A stretch of 64,000 nucleotides of DNA from Orobanche coerulescens (Eukaryota > Streptophyta > Magnoliopsida > Lamiales > Orobanchaceae), in contig CM065809.1 in the NCBI GenBank assembly GCA_033398695.1, positions 179,480,501 through 179,544,500 of the forward strand, written 5' to 3'. How positions within the stretch are numbered: the first letter of the stretch is position 1; every line of letters begins with the position of its first letter. Position numbers and translations under genes: made by a program. Below, piece by piece: positions 31,532-42,055 of this stretch. The notes beneath the pieces are model-generated. The model saw only the letters and a program-made list of their open reading frames with translations. It made no database searches and had not been told where the DNA came from.

Positions 31532-33085
31532 AGACGTGAGAATAACAATGGCAGAGGAGACAATCCAAAAGTAGATCGGAGAGCTACCACCCAGAAATAT
31601 GGAAGAACAACTAGCGGCAGCGGGGGGCGGGGGGTGGGGGGAATTAATTCCAGAAAAAAAAAAACTCGTCACCCCAGGAGAAGAAGCTACACCCAACACA
31701 ATCACGCTAACGAAAGAAGCATTAGCCGACATAATCTCTAATGCAATCCAGAAGAGCCGAGAGGTTGAAAAGCCAAGAATGCTGCGAAAAATAATACCAA
31801 TCCTCTCGGATAGACTGGATGAAACCAGTAAGCAGGAAGAGCATGGGGAAATCCATCCGAGGACGTGGGACGATCTAGACAAGAGAGAGTACTGGATCCC
31901 CTCATATCCAGTATGCAGGACGAGCTAGAAGAGTTACGACAAAAGGTCGCGGGGAGGGACTCAAAAAACCATCCGGGTCATCCCTTCTCCGAGGAGATAT
32001 CGCAGGCTGAACTTATGTACGGATTCAGGGCGGTCACCTTTATTTACGATGAACTCTCGAACCCCACCCGACATCTGTATTGATTTGAAAACATGGTGGT
32101 ACTCCACCGATACTCGGGCCCCATGAGCTGCAGAGCATTTTTGGCTATGTTGACGGAATCAGCTCAGTATTGGTTCCACCAGATACCACCAGGGATGATT
32201 ACTAACTTCAAGGCTTTTAGCTCGGCGTTCCTAACCCACTTCGCGAGCGCTAGAGCGCATTAAAAAACATTCATGTCTTTATTCAGCATCAAGCAACACC
32301 CCAGAGAGGCGTTAAGAACTTATGTAACTCGGTTCACAAAGGCATGTCTAGAAGTACCCTCGTCATATGAGGAGGTGAAAGCAAGCGCCCTGACGGAAGG
32401 ACTACAGCCAGGACTACTTCGTACGTCTCTCGCTAAAAAGTCAGCCCGAACATATGATGAAGTCATAGCTCGATGTTCCAAATACATCAACGTCGAAGAA
32501 TCCGAAAAAGACATGGAGAGATTGCAGGAAAATCCCAAGGAGGGGAAGGGGGAACCAGCAGGGTGGTGCAGCACGAGGTGTATACCTTCCGAGAAAATCT
32601 CCCTCGGGGAGAAATGCCCCGTGAGAGGGCAGATCGAAGCGTGGATCAGAGAAAGGGCGAGATCAACCTAAAGCGACGAAGGTTCGACCAATATAACCCA
32701 CTGACAATGAGAAGAGCACAAGTCCTAGAGGCGGTCGAAGGTAAAATAGGTTGGGTTGACTGGCCCACATCCCATTTTAATGGACCCACCCAACCTTTAT
32801 TGTCGATTCCATGATGATTATGGACATAAAACGGATGAGGGTAAGCATCTCAAGGATGAGATTGAGAGGTTGGTCCGAGCAGGACATCTAATGGAGTTCA
32901 CGTACCAACAAATAAATGGAGGTCAGAAAGGGCCACTCATACCCCCAAGAGGTACGGGGGTGAAAAGGGAAGCTCCTCGAGGGACCCCTAACCCCCCAGT
33001 TAAGAAAGGAGTGATTCATTTGATATCAGGAGGACCGAACGATGGAAATACCAATCAGGCCCGGAAGGCTCACATGCAAAAGTAA
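31532..33085 (+). pseudogene. Tat-B gag (decayed)
   Basis: An early fragment at 31599-31928 (ITLTKEALADIISNAIQKS) is followed by a capsid region near 32030-32270 in broken frames. Next is 32273-32671 (MSLFSIKQHPREALRTYVTRF, the retrotransposon gag core). The 32756-33085 frame has YCRFHDDYGHKTDEGK, a variant of the zinc-binding motif with the final Cys lost. Stops at 32083 and shifts near 32670 disrupt the gene. A run of A and G residues at 31620-31665 is a likely slippage point. Confidence 0.85.
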
Positions 33086-33219
33086 AATATCGCCAGTTTA
33101 AAGAGGTCGCCTCTGTAAGCAGCGGGCCCGTTATCCAATTTGGTCCGGCGGACTACAACGGGATACATGCGCCCCATAATGACACACATGTCATCACATC
33201 GGAGATCGCTAGTTATGGT

Positions 33220-33585
33220 GTGCAAAGGGTTTTTATAGATACAGGGAGCTCGGTAGATATATTATTTTACGACTGTTTCAAGCAAATGAACCTCAAGGTG
33301 GAATTGAGAAAGGTGGATACGGCACTTTATGGATTCTGCATGACTGAGGTGCAGCCAGTTGGGGAGGTGGTACTTCCGGTGCCATTGGGTCGGGTACCTC
33401 ATATAAAGGTTAAGATAATAAGATTCTTAGTGGTCGATACTAAATCAGCCTATAACGCCATTTTGGGGCGCCCGGGGCTCAATAAATTTGAGGTAGTAGC
33501 ATCTATCTCCCACATGAAAGTAAAGTTCCCTGTGGGAAGCGAGGTAGGAGAGGTGGCTGGAGATCAATTTGTTTCCCGATCTTGA
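33220..33585 (+). pseudogene. Tat-B aspartic protease fragment
   Basis: VFIDTGSSVDILFYDCF carries the DTG active-site triad. The flap region, SAYNAILGRPGLNKF and HMKVKFPVGSEVGEV follow in the usual order. The frame is closed at 33585, and the linker to RT (33586-33820) has several stops. Confidence 0.88.
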
Positions 33586-33819
33586 TACCAGACAACTGTA
33601 AAGCAGGGGTTGCAAAGCAATAAAAGATTGTCCGAACTAAGAGGCTCAGATCCAGAACAAAAAAGAGATAAGAAATTAAGAGCAGTAGAGGGAGCTCAAG
33701 AGGAGGGTGTCAAGCCTAATGAGGAACTCATGGAGATATAATTAGTCCCAGGAAAGCCTCAGACAAAAACTCGTGTAGGAAGTCGGCTCGATAACGGGCT
33801 AAGGGAGAGTCCGGTTCAC

Positions 33820-34984
33820 TTGTTAAGGAAATTTGTGGACATCTTCGCATTTGCGGCTGAAGACCTAGTAGGAATACGCCCGACAGTTGCCGAGCATAAA
33901 TTAAACATTGACCTAACTATAAGACCGGTGAAGCTTAAGAGGAGGCACTTTGGATCAGAGATGGACAGAATCATTGGAGAAGAGGTCGACAAGCTTCTCC
34001 GAGCTGGGCACATAACAGAAATTCACTTTTCGGAGTGGCTATCTAACGCTGTCATGGTAGGAAAAAGCCAAGGTAAATGGAGAATGTGCATGGATTTCTG
34101 GGACTTAAATAAAGCGTTTCCCAAAGATCACTACCCATTGCCCCACATAGATCAGTTGGTTGATTCAACTTTGGGATGTGAATTGCTCAGCATGATGGAT
34201 GCCTCCCAGGGATATCATCAGATTCCCCTGGCACCCGAAGATAGAAAGAGGGTCAGCTTTGTGGTATCAAAAAGAACCTTTTGCTACGTATGCATCCGTT
34301 TTGGGTTAAAAACGCGGGGCCACATATCAAAGGATGGTCGATAAAATTTTTAAATCTCAAATCGGTAGGAACATGGAGGTCTATGTCGACGACATGCTAG
34401 TAAAAAGTGTAAGAGTAGGGGAACACATAAGAGATCTAGAGGAAATGTTGAAAAATCTGCGCATATATGGGATGAAGCTCAACCCATCGAAGTGCTCTTT
34501 TGGGGTGAAATCGGGGAAGTTTCTAGTATATGTGGTTACAGAGCAAGGAATTGAAGTCAACATGGAGAAAGTAAAAGCGGTATTACAAATGAGCCCTCCA
34601 AATAATATCAAAGACATCCAGATATTAATAGGAAGGATCACAGGGCTGATCCGATTCATTTCTCGCTCGATGGAGAAGGCATTTCCATGTTTTGAGCTGC
34701 TAAGAAAGGGAAATAAATTCGAATAGACACCCAAAGCACAAATGGATTTTGACAAATTAAAAGAGTATCTAGCCGAACTATCCCTGCTCACCAAGCCGAT
34801 ACCAGGAGAGGAGCTAGCACTATACTTATCTGTGGGAGAAGGGGCGGTCAGCTCGGTCTTATTAAGGGAAGAATCAAACCAGCAAAAATATATCTACTAT
34901 ACGAGACGAATTTTACAAGGAGCAGAGCGGAACTATTACGACTTGGAAAAGGGAGCCCTGGCATTGGTAGTTACAGTTCGATGA
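33820..34984 (+). pseudogene. Tat-B reverse transcriptase and first RNase H (frameshifted)
   Basis: 33820-34344 holds the linker (DIFAFAAEDLVGIRP) and RT fingers and palm (MCMDFWDLNKAFPKDHYPL, MMDASQGYHQIPL). After a frameshift at about 34320, the 34334-34726 frame has the catalytic EVYVDDMLVKS with both Asp residues, and the thumb (SGKFLVYVVTEQGIEVN). The TAG at 34726 is followed by RNase H at 34742-34984 (YYTRRILQGAERNYYDLEKGAL). The active-site residues are kept, but the protein cannot be made in one piece. Confidence 0.9.
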
Positions 34985-35447
34985 CTGAGACCGTATTTTC
35001 TGGCCCACCGCATAAAGATATGAACCATTTACCCTTGAGAGAAACATTGGGGAGACCCAATGCATCAGGTCGCCTGGTAAAATGGGTGGTGGAAATGGGG
35101 GAATACGACGTAGAGTACGAGCCGAGAACAACAACTAAAGTTCATGCTTTGGGAGATTTCATTCAAAAAGGGGCTACCTCGTCGCTACTAGAGGGACAAT
35201 GGCTTTTACATGTTGATGGGTCAGCCACGACGTGTGGCTCCGGAGCTGGAATAATTCTTACTACCCCGGAAGGAGAATAGTTGGAACACGCCGTGAAGTT
35301 TAATCTTAAAGCTTCCAACAATGAAGCCGAGTATGAAGTCCTAGTTAAGGGAATGCAGCTTGGAATTGATTTAGGAGCATGACAACTCGTGGCTTACTCC
35401 GATTCTTAGCTGGTCACATAGCAAGTAGGAGGAAAATTTGAAATAAA
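34981..35447 (+). pseudogene. Tat-B connection and second RNase H (truncated at an inversion)
   Basis: GRLVKWVVEMGEYDVEYEP and the ALGDFIQ connection lead into LHVDGSATTCGSGAGIILT, the start of the second RNase H. After TAG at 35278 the frame continues NEAEYEVLVKGMQLG, YSD, and VGGKFEINA, where family similarity stops at about 35447. The C-terminal part of the domain is missing, and the next segment is inverted. Confidence 0.8.
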
Positions 35448-35509
35448 CGCTGGAGGCCCTCGTTGTGTTCTCTCTTCATCACTAGAATCATCATGCTTCA
35501 CTTTGTAGC

Positions 35510-35829
35510 GTGATGCCCCTAGTATGCTCCCCCCTTCTTCCTCTGAGACACACCCCATGTATGATCCAAGGTATGATCTTTTATATAGCTCTCCGTTAAT
35601 GCAACAAAATCTGGTTTCCCTGCGCACAATTTTGGCCTTTTCCTGCTTGTCCTTTGGCAGCTCCGCTCTATTTAGGTATGCTAATAGGGGGCTCGCCAAT
35701 TTGCTATTTCATTTATTTCCATCAGCCTGGCGATGCTACTCCGAGCTACTCCTAAAATCGTTATTGCTCGTGAACGACAATCCACCGAGGAACTCCCCAT
35801 TTTTTCCGAATAATCGACTCTTACATTTT
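35510..35829 (-). pseudogene. Inverted segment of Tat-B pol (RNase H-integrase linker)
   Basis: On the minus strand this reads SSIARLMEINEIANWRAP, then LLAYLNRAELPKDKQEKAK, CCINGELYKRSYLG and CVSEEEGGSIL, the conserved linker before the integrase zinc finger. The zinc finger itself (HEGCCGDH) starts at 35830 on the plus strand. Order and content are right but orientation is reversed, so about 320 bp have been inverted in place. The 60 bp or so at 35448-35510 match neither side. Confidence 0.85.
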
Positions 35830-36772
35830 TCATGAGGGATGCTGTGGTGATCACACCAAGGGGAAAGCACTAATTAGCAAAACATTAAGGGCTTGTTTTT
35901 TCTGGCCGACGATGAGCAAGAAGGCATTCGAGATGGTTAAACGTTGCAAAAGTGTCAGGTACACGCACCATTAATCCACATCCCAGCAGAAAAACATGAT
36001 TACTATGGGAGCACCCTGCCCATTTGCTAAATGGGGAATCGATATTATGGGGCAGTTTGCAGCTGGCTATGGAGGAAGGAAGTTCTTGTTGGTAGCCATC
36101 GACTATTTTAGTAAATGGGTGGAGGCCGAGTCAGTAGCTACTATCACGGAGCCAAGAATCATAAGCTTTTTATTTAACAACATCTGCTACAAATATGGGG
36201 CGCCCCAAATACTCATCTCGGACAATGGAACACAATTCAATGGAAAAAGAACTTAAGTCTGGTGCGAAGGAATGCACATCAAACAACGATTCGCTGTGGT
36301 AGTACATCCACATACCAACGGGCAGGTAGAGATAACAAATAGAATAATCTTACAAAGGATAAAAACCCATATGGACAAATCAGGGGGAGGATGGGTCGAC
36401 GAGATCAGCTCGGTGCTGTGGTCCAACAGAACCACACCAAGGTCGTCAACTGGTGAGACGCCCTTTAGTATTGTATATGGGTCCGAAGCGGTAATACCGG
36501 CAGAGGTCGGAGAAATATCACACAGAGTGCGATGGTTCAATGAAGAATAAAACAAAGAGATGATGAAGGAGGCGCTGGATACCATAGAAGAAAGAAGGGA
36601 AATAGCTGCGGCACGAACTTATAGATACAAGAATTTGACAAAGGCACCTCATGATAAGAAGGTAAAGAGAAGACAGTTCCAGATAGGCGACCTGGTACTC
36701 AGACGAGCTGACGCTCTCAAAAGAACGGGGAAGCTGGAGCCAAACTGGGAAGGTCCGTATAAAGTAATATGA
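35830..36772 (+). pseudogene. Tat-B integrase (three frames, catalytic residues kept)
   Basis: The zinc finger starts HEGCCGDHTKGKALIS and continues FFWPTMSKKAFEMVKRC. The core at 35996-36256 has GIDIMGQF (Asp) and LISDNGTQF (Asp), and 36272-36550 has NGQVEITN (Glu), FSIVYGSEAVIPAEVGE. The C-terminal domain at 36560-36772 has QIGDLVLRRADAL and WEGPYKVI. All three catalytic acids are present, but stops at 36256, 36550 and 36772 split the gene. Confidence 0.9.
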
Positions 36773-36919
36773 ATCTACGTGGGGGAGCTTATGAGCTGGA
36801 AGATATGAAAGGGTATCCCACTAAGAGAGCTTGGAACATGTCATTTGAAAAAATAGTTTGTGTAAGGGAATGCGGCAAAAGGTTTGTAATATTTGAATGA
36901 TAGAGCATTACCAAAATTA

Positions 36920-37445
36920 TCCTCATACTCAAACTCGAGCAAGGGTGAACTGCCCTCAAAAAATAGAAATGGGTGAAACGCCCTCAAACTCAAGCAAGGG
37001 TGAGCTACCCTCAAAAAATAGAAACGGGTGAAACGCCCTCAAACTCAAATAAGGGTGAACTGCCCTAAAAAAATAGAAATGGGTGAAACGTTCTCAAACT
37101 CAGATAAGGGTGAACGGCCCCCAAAAATACAAATGGGTGAAACGCCCTTAGACTCAGACAAATGGCGAACTGCCCTCAAAAAGTAGACACGGGTGGAACG
37201 CCCTCAAACTCAGATAAAGGTGAACTGCCCACAAAAATACAAACGGGTGAAACACCCTTAGACTTAGACAAAGAGTGAACTGCCCTAAAAAAAATAGAAA
37301 CAGGTGAAACGCCCCCAAACTCAGAAAAGGGTGAACTGCCCTCAAAAATACAAACAGGTAAAACGACCTTAGACTCGGACAAAGGGCGAACTACCTTAAA
37401 AATCTAAACAGAAAAAACACCCTCAGATCCAAGGGCGAACTACGC
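36920..37445. repeat. 55-bp tandem array (about 9 copies) in the Tat-B 3' UTR
   Basis: GGGTGAACTGCCCTCAAA recurs near 36943, 36998, 37053, 37108 and onward at about 55 bp. Each unit is made of two related halves of 27-28 bp, GGGTGAACTGCCCTC and GGGTGAAACGCCCTC, so the array arose by a duplication of a half-unit and then amplification. It starts about 150 bp after the integrase frame. Confidence 0.92.
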
Positions 37446-37449
37446 CAAA

Positions 37450-37990
37450 AAACAAAACGGGCATTGCTTCAAAGAGTCGTTTGAAGTAGCCGAGCTATAT
37501 TAACTTTGAAGATTCATTTACTTCAAAATGTTGTCTTAAGTAGTCGAGCTTCGAACGTTGATTTACTTCAAAGAGTCGTTTGAAGTATTCGAGCTATGTT
37601 AAGATTATTAAACTCTAAAAGGCTGTTTTAAGTAGCTGAGCTTCGAAAGGTGGTTTACTTCAAAGAGTCGTTCGAAGTATCCGAGCTATGTTAAGATTAT
37701 TAATTTTTAAAAAGGTTGTCTAGAGTGGCCGAGCTATATTAGCTTTGAAGGTTAATTACTTCGAAGAGTGGTTTAGCCGAGCTAGGTTAACTTTAAGGGT
37801 TAATTACTTCGAAGAGTGGTTTAGCCGAGCTATGTTAAGATTATTAAATTTTAAAAGGTTGTCTAGAGTAGCCGAGCTATATTAGCTTGGAGGGTTAATT
37901 ACTTCGAATAGTGGTTTAGTCGAGCTATGTTAACTTTAAGGGTTAATTGCTTCGAAGAGTGGTTTAGTCGAGCTATGGTGAAGTAGCCGT
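37450..37990. repeat. Second, irregular repeat block in the Tat-B 3' UTR
   Basis: Phrases CCGAGCTATGTTAAGATTATT, TTACTTCAAAGAGTCGTTTG and TTAATTACTTCGAAGAGTGG alternate about seven times with spacing from about 60 to 130 bp. The sequence is unrelated to the 55-bp array beside it. Confidence 0.85.
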
Positions 37991-38090
37991 GTAATCTCGA
38001 TTAAAAAAAATCAACACCAATACAAAGAACGAAAAAAGGTAAGTACAAATACAAATAAAACCAAACTACAGGCTGGGACTCGGGAGATCG

Positions 38091-39075
38091 TGTTGGAGCA
38101 ATGTCGATATACGCGCTATTGTGCATAAGCGTATTTAAAGGTGTGAAAAATAAATCGACACAGGATTTAAAGAGGTTCGGCCAAACGTTCATACGTCCTA
38201 TCTTCAGTATCTTTTTCTATAGGATGAAGATCAACCTCTGCACCTCTCTTGTATCGGTCGAGGGATAACCGTTACAATCTCGTCTTCTATAGGTCCGAGA
38301 TAACCTCTAACACACTAGTCTTTTTATCGGTCCAAGTTAAATTGTTTTCCTTTTGTATCAGACAAGGAATCAACCTATCTAGCTTTTATAGGTACTAGAC
38401 AAACCTCACGTGGATATAAATTGCGATTGTAACAATGCCGGATCCTTGATCCTAATAACATCGAAACCAATCTTATCCTTTATTTTACCTCTCGTGTATG
38501 AGTTATCGTGTATAACACTCGAACTCTAATCAATATAATCACAATTACAACAACAAGAATATGTATATCAATATCTATATCTGATAAATGAGTCGATTGC
38601 TTTGCGTTGTTGTAGGTTCAATACCATAGGAAGTGGTATTTATAGGCTCCAAAACCTCAACTAGCCGTTAGCTCTTTATGACTCCTTTACGTATGTTTTA
38701 GCAATCCATTACATACGTTAGACGTATTACGTACGTTAACACCATTTTGTTGCGTACGTTAAGTATAGTGCAAATCAATCCAGTAGCTTCATTTCTTCCA
38801 TTACGAACGTTATAATATCTCCATTACATATGTTATATGTAGTCAAAATATCCGTTGATATTACGTACGTTAACCGTATAGGGTTATGTACGTTAATAAG
38901 CTTTCTACATTACGAACGTTATACGTAGTCCATTACGTACGTTGTATATGTTCTGTCCAGCTTTTTGCGTCTTTGAATTCTTCGTTGTTTTGTTTTGCTT
39001 CCTTGTTGTTGTTTTTTGTTTAACAACTAATCATCAAAACTCGATAACGAATATTTGGAATAAAATATTCCAACA
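38091..39075 (-). repeat. 3' LTR of Cop-2 (985 bp)
   Basis: On the minus strand it runs from TGTTGGAATATTTTATTCC to ATTGCTCCAACA. About ten copies of a palindromic ATTACGTACGTTA-like word lie at 38690-38950, and a TATA box (CCTATAAATACC) follows at 38635-38646. Confidence 0.93.
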
Positions 39076-39525
39076 ATCTCCCCCTTTTCGATGAGATCAA
39101 CACCTTGAATGGGATAAACTTGCAATATATATGCACGAATCAAAGTTTTCGGTTTATCGTTTCGTTAGTTTCCATCTCACATCTTTCCTTTTCAACTTTT
39201 TCTTTTTCTTTTTCAACTTCTTCGTATTTTCTTTTCTCCTTTCATGATTCGAACATTTTTATTTGCTCGTCATTTTTATTTTTCTCGCTTTACTATTCTC
39301 CCCCTTATATCATTCTTCTTTTAGACCATTCTTCTCCCCCTTTTTGTTATCAGCAAAAAGTGTATATAATAAATATAAAATCGATAATTAAAATGCATGC
39401 AAACAAAGGGTATACTCTCCCTGACAGAAATCTCCCCCTTTTTGAAAAAATATAATATTCCCCCTGAGTAAAATACCAATTGATGAAAATTAATTTTTAT
39501 TTTTGGGGATCCAACCGAAAGTCAG

Positions 39526-40959
39526 TCATTTTTCATTTAAATAGACGATGTTTGAAATAGTGGTTTCTATAGGAATCCAAATCTTTTTAATTTTAATCGT
39601 CCGACGTGGGCTTTTACAATTTAAAATATGATGCCCCATTTTCAAACATTTATCACAACAGGGTATTTTCAAATTTAAGGATTCATTTTTAAAATTTGGT
39701 TTGAATCCTAACCCCTGTTTGTTTAAGGTAAATTTTTGAATCGATAAAATTTGTTCAAATTTTTCGTTTCCACACGAAAATTTCTTTGTTAAACTTTTAA
39801 GTTCGTCTTGAACTTTCAAAAGATCATTCTTTAAAATATTTTTATTTTCAAGGCATTGAGAATGATCGGTCTCGACATTTTTTCCTTTTTCAAACTTGGA
39901 GAGTTCGTATCCCAAAATTTTATTTTTCGATTGAAGAGATTTTATTTCGGATAAAGCATTTTGAAAATCGGTATGTAATAATTCGAATGCTTCAAATAAC
40001 TCATCGTAAGAATTACTTACTTGACTTTCGACGTCGCTTTCGTCGAATGAACTTCTAGCCATAAGTGCGAGGTTATTTTGATTGATGAAATCTTCGTCCT
40101 CGTCATTGTCACTCCACGTGGCAATTAAGACGTCCTTCATTGAAGTTGATGCTCGACACTTCTTCGCAAAATGGACTGGTTTAACACATAATCGGCAGTT
40201 GTTGTCGAATTTCTTAGATTCGCCCGTCTTGATGTATTTCCTTCTCCGGTTTAATAAGTTTTGAAACTTATTAATATTTTTGGCATAATATTCCGATTCA
40301 TCATCACTTTCATACACCGGGATTTCTTTTTTTCTTGACATCTTAGCTTTTAAAGCTATTGTTCTTTCATTCAGTTTCGGCTTGTTGTTCCGTGATTTTA
40401 GAACAATCTCATAATTAATTAGCGAACCAACGAGGGGGCTAAAGTTGAGCGTATTGAGATCTTTAGATTCCATGATCGCCGTCACGGTGCCATCCCATTC
40501 GCTAGGTAGTGATCGTAAGATTTTCTTGACTTTCTCACTACTTAATAGTGGTTTCCCGAACGAAGCTAGACCAATGGTGATGACCGAAAATCGGTTGAGC
40601 ATGTTGGTGATGGATTCGTCACCCTTTATCATGAATAACTCGTAAATCTCTTTGGCGCTATCACAAGAAGATATCTGGTTGTGTTCTTCCGGATTTAGAG
40701 CACAATATATTAATTGCGTAGTTTTACAATTATAGTGATCATTTTTCCAATCGGAATCATCGTACTCTTCAAAACTTTTAATCATGCCGTCTAATTTGAT
40801 TGGAATTTTCGGACCAAGACATATCACTTTCCAAAGGTCGATGTCATAAGCTCGTATGAATATTGTCATCTTTTTCTTCCATATCATGAAGTTAGATCCG
40901 TCAAAGAATGGTGGTCGGTTCAAGGCAAGACCTTCGACCGGTGCAAATTGAAGTGCCAT
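39526..40959 (-). CDS. Cop-2 Gag (copia type), intact 477-codon frame
   Basis: The start MALQFAPVEGLALNRPPFFD followed by NFMIWKKKMTIFI is the N-terminal 'W-K' region of copia Gag. NPEEHNQISSCDSAKEIYE and LLSSEKVKKILRSLPSEWDG belong to the gag polyprotein domain (UBN2 type), about residues 60-210. A zinc-knuckle-like CRLCVKPVHFAKKC near residue 258 lacks the Gly of the standard CCHC spacing. A long coiled-coil-like stretch lies near residues 325-400, and a second Cys/His group, CDKCLKMGHHILNC, near 435 fits CX2CX4HX4C. Gag would assemble particles. With no pol in the element, enzymes must come from a relative. The frame is uninterrupted in an otherwise decayed region, which suggests recent selection or a young copy. 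Confidence 0.9.
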   Translation of the reverse strand: MALQFAPVEGLALNRPPFFDGSNFMIWKKKMTIFIRAYDIDLWKVICLGPKIPIKLDGMIKSFEEYDDSDWKNDHYNCKTTQLIYCALNPEEHNQISSCDSAKEIYELFMIKGDESITNMLNRFSVITIGLASFGKPLLSSEKVKKILRSLPSEWDGTVTAIMESKDLNTLNFSPLVGSLINYEIVLKSRNNKPKLNERTIALKAKMSRKKEIPVYESDDESEYYAKNINKFQNLLNRRRKYIKTGESKKFDNNCRLCVKPVHFAKKCRASTSMKDVLIATWSDNDEDEDFINQNNLALMARSSFDESDVESQVSNSYDELFEAFELLHTDFQNALSEIKSLQSKNKILGYELSKFEKGKNVETDHSQCLENKNILKNDLLKVQDELKSLTKKFSCGNEKFEQILSIQKFTLNKQGLGFKPNFKNESLNLKIPCCDKCLKMGHHILNCKSPRRTIKIKKIWIPIETTISNIVYLNEK

Positions 40960-41002
40960 TGGATCTTTTTCTCCTCGGATATTAAGCCGACTTTAGAGAT
41001 AC

Positions 41003-41017
41003 CGCTCTGATACCAAT
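41003..41017 (-). other. Primer binding site of Cop-2 (initiator Met tRNA type)
   Basis: The minus strand reads TTGGTATCAGAGCGG directly after the LTR end. TGGTATCAGAGC is the standard complement to the 3' end of plant initiator Met tRNA, used by most copia elements. Confidence 0.92.
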
Positions 41018-42055
41018 TGTTGGAGCAATATTGGTATACGCACTATTGTGCGGAAGCGTATTTAAAGGTGTGGAAAATAAATCGACACAGGATTTTTAGA
41101 GGTTCAGCCATACGTGTCTATGTCCTCTCTTCAGTATCTTTTCTATAGGATGAAGATCAACCTCTGTACCTCTCTTCTATCGGTCGAGGGAAAACTGTTA
41201 CAATCTCGTCTTCTATAGGCCCGAGATAATCTGTAACACACTTGTCTTTTTGTCGGTCCAAGTTAAACCATTTTCCTTTTTCTATCGGACAATGAATCAA
41301 CCTATCTAGCTTTCTATGGGTACTAGACAAACCTCACGTGGATATAGATTGCGATTCTAACAATGCCGGATTCTTGATCCTAATAACATCGAATCCAATC
41401 TTATCCTTTCTTTTTCCTCTCATGTGTGAGTTATCGTGTATAACACTCAAACTCTAATCAATATAAGCACAATTACAACAACAAGAATATGTATATCAAT
41501 ATCTAATCAATGAGTCAGTTTCTTTGCGTTATTGTAGGTTCAATACCATAGGAAATGGTATTTGTAGGCTCCAAAGCCTCAACTAGCCATTAGCTCTTTC
41601 TGACTCTTTTACGTACGTTATTAGCCTTCCATTACGTACGTTAGACGTATTACGTACGTTTACACCATTTTGTTGCGTACGTTAAGTATAGTGCAAATCA
41701 GTCTAGTAGCTTCGTTTCTTCCATTACGTACGTTATAATATCTCCATTACGTACATTATACGTAGTCAAAATATCCGCTGATATGATGATGTATGCGATG
41801 ACGTCACAACGGTCATATAGTTTGAATTCTGATTCAAACTCTTCATTATGTACGTTAACCATAGAGGGTTACGTACGTTAAGCTTGCTACATTACGAACG
41901 TTATACGTAGTCCATTACATATGCTCTACATATTTTGTCCAGCTTTTTGCGTCTTCGACTTCTTTATTGTTTTTTTTTTGCTTTCATGTTGTTTTTCTTT
42001 GTTTAACAACTAATCATCAAAACTCGATAATGAATATTTAGAATAAAATATTACA
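41018..42055 (-). repeat. 5' LTR of Cop-2 (1038 bp)
   Basis: It aligns with the 3' LTR but has an extra stretch near 41780-41830 (GATGATGTATGCGATGACG). Its TATA box is changed to CCTACAAATACC (minus strand, 41558-41569), so the promoter that should drive gag may be weak. The outer end is TGTAATATT instead of TGTTGGAATATT. Confidence 0.9.

Larger units (their letters stand above)
38091..42055 (-). mobile_element. Cop-2: gag-only copia-type LTR element, 3965 bp, in Tat-B
   Basis: LTRs are at 38091-39075 (3') and 41018-42055 (5'). The primer site TTGGTATCAGAGCGG (minus strand, 41003-41017) is the initiator-Met type, and the polypurine tract AAAAGGGGGAGAT lies beside the 3' LTR at 39076-39090. 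The internal part is only 1.94 kb and holds one long frame, a copia Gag. No protease, integrase, RT or RNase H is present. Flanks GATCG and GATGA are similar but not a clean target duplication. This matches the published class of terminal-repeat elements with a GAG domain. Confidence 0.9.

Noticed and set aside
37154..37382. Minus-strand hydrophobic frames in the 55-bp array (repeated VHPFxxL-like)
   Set aside because: They arise from translation of the tandem repeat, whose period is not a multiple of three over the whole array.
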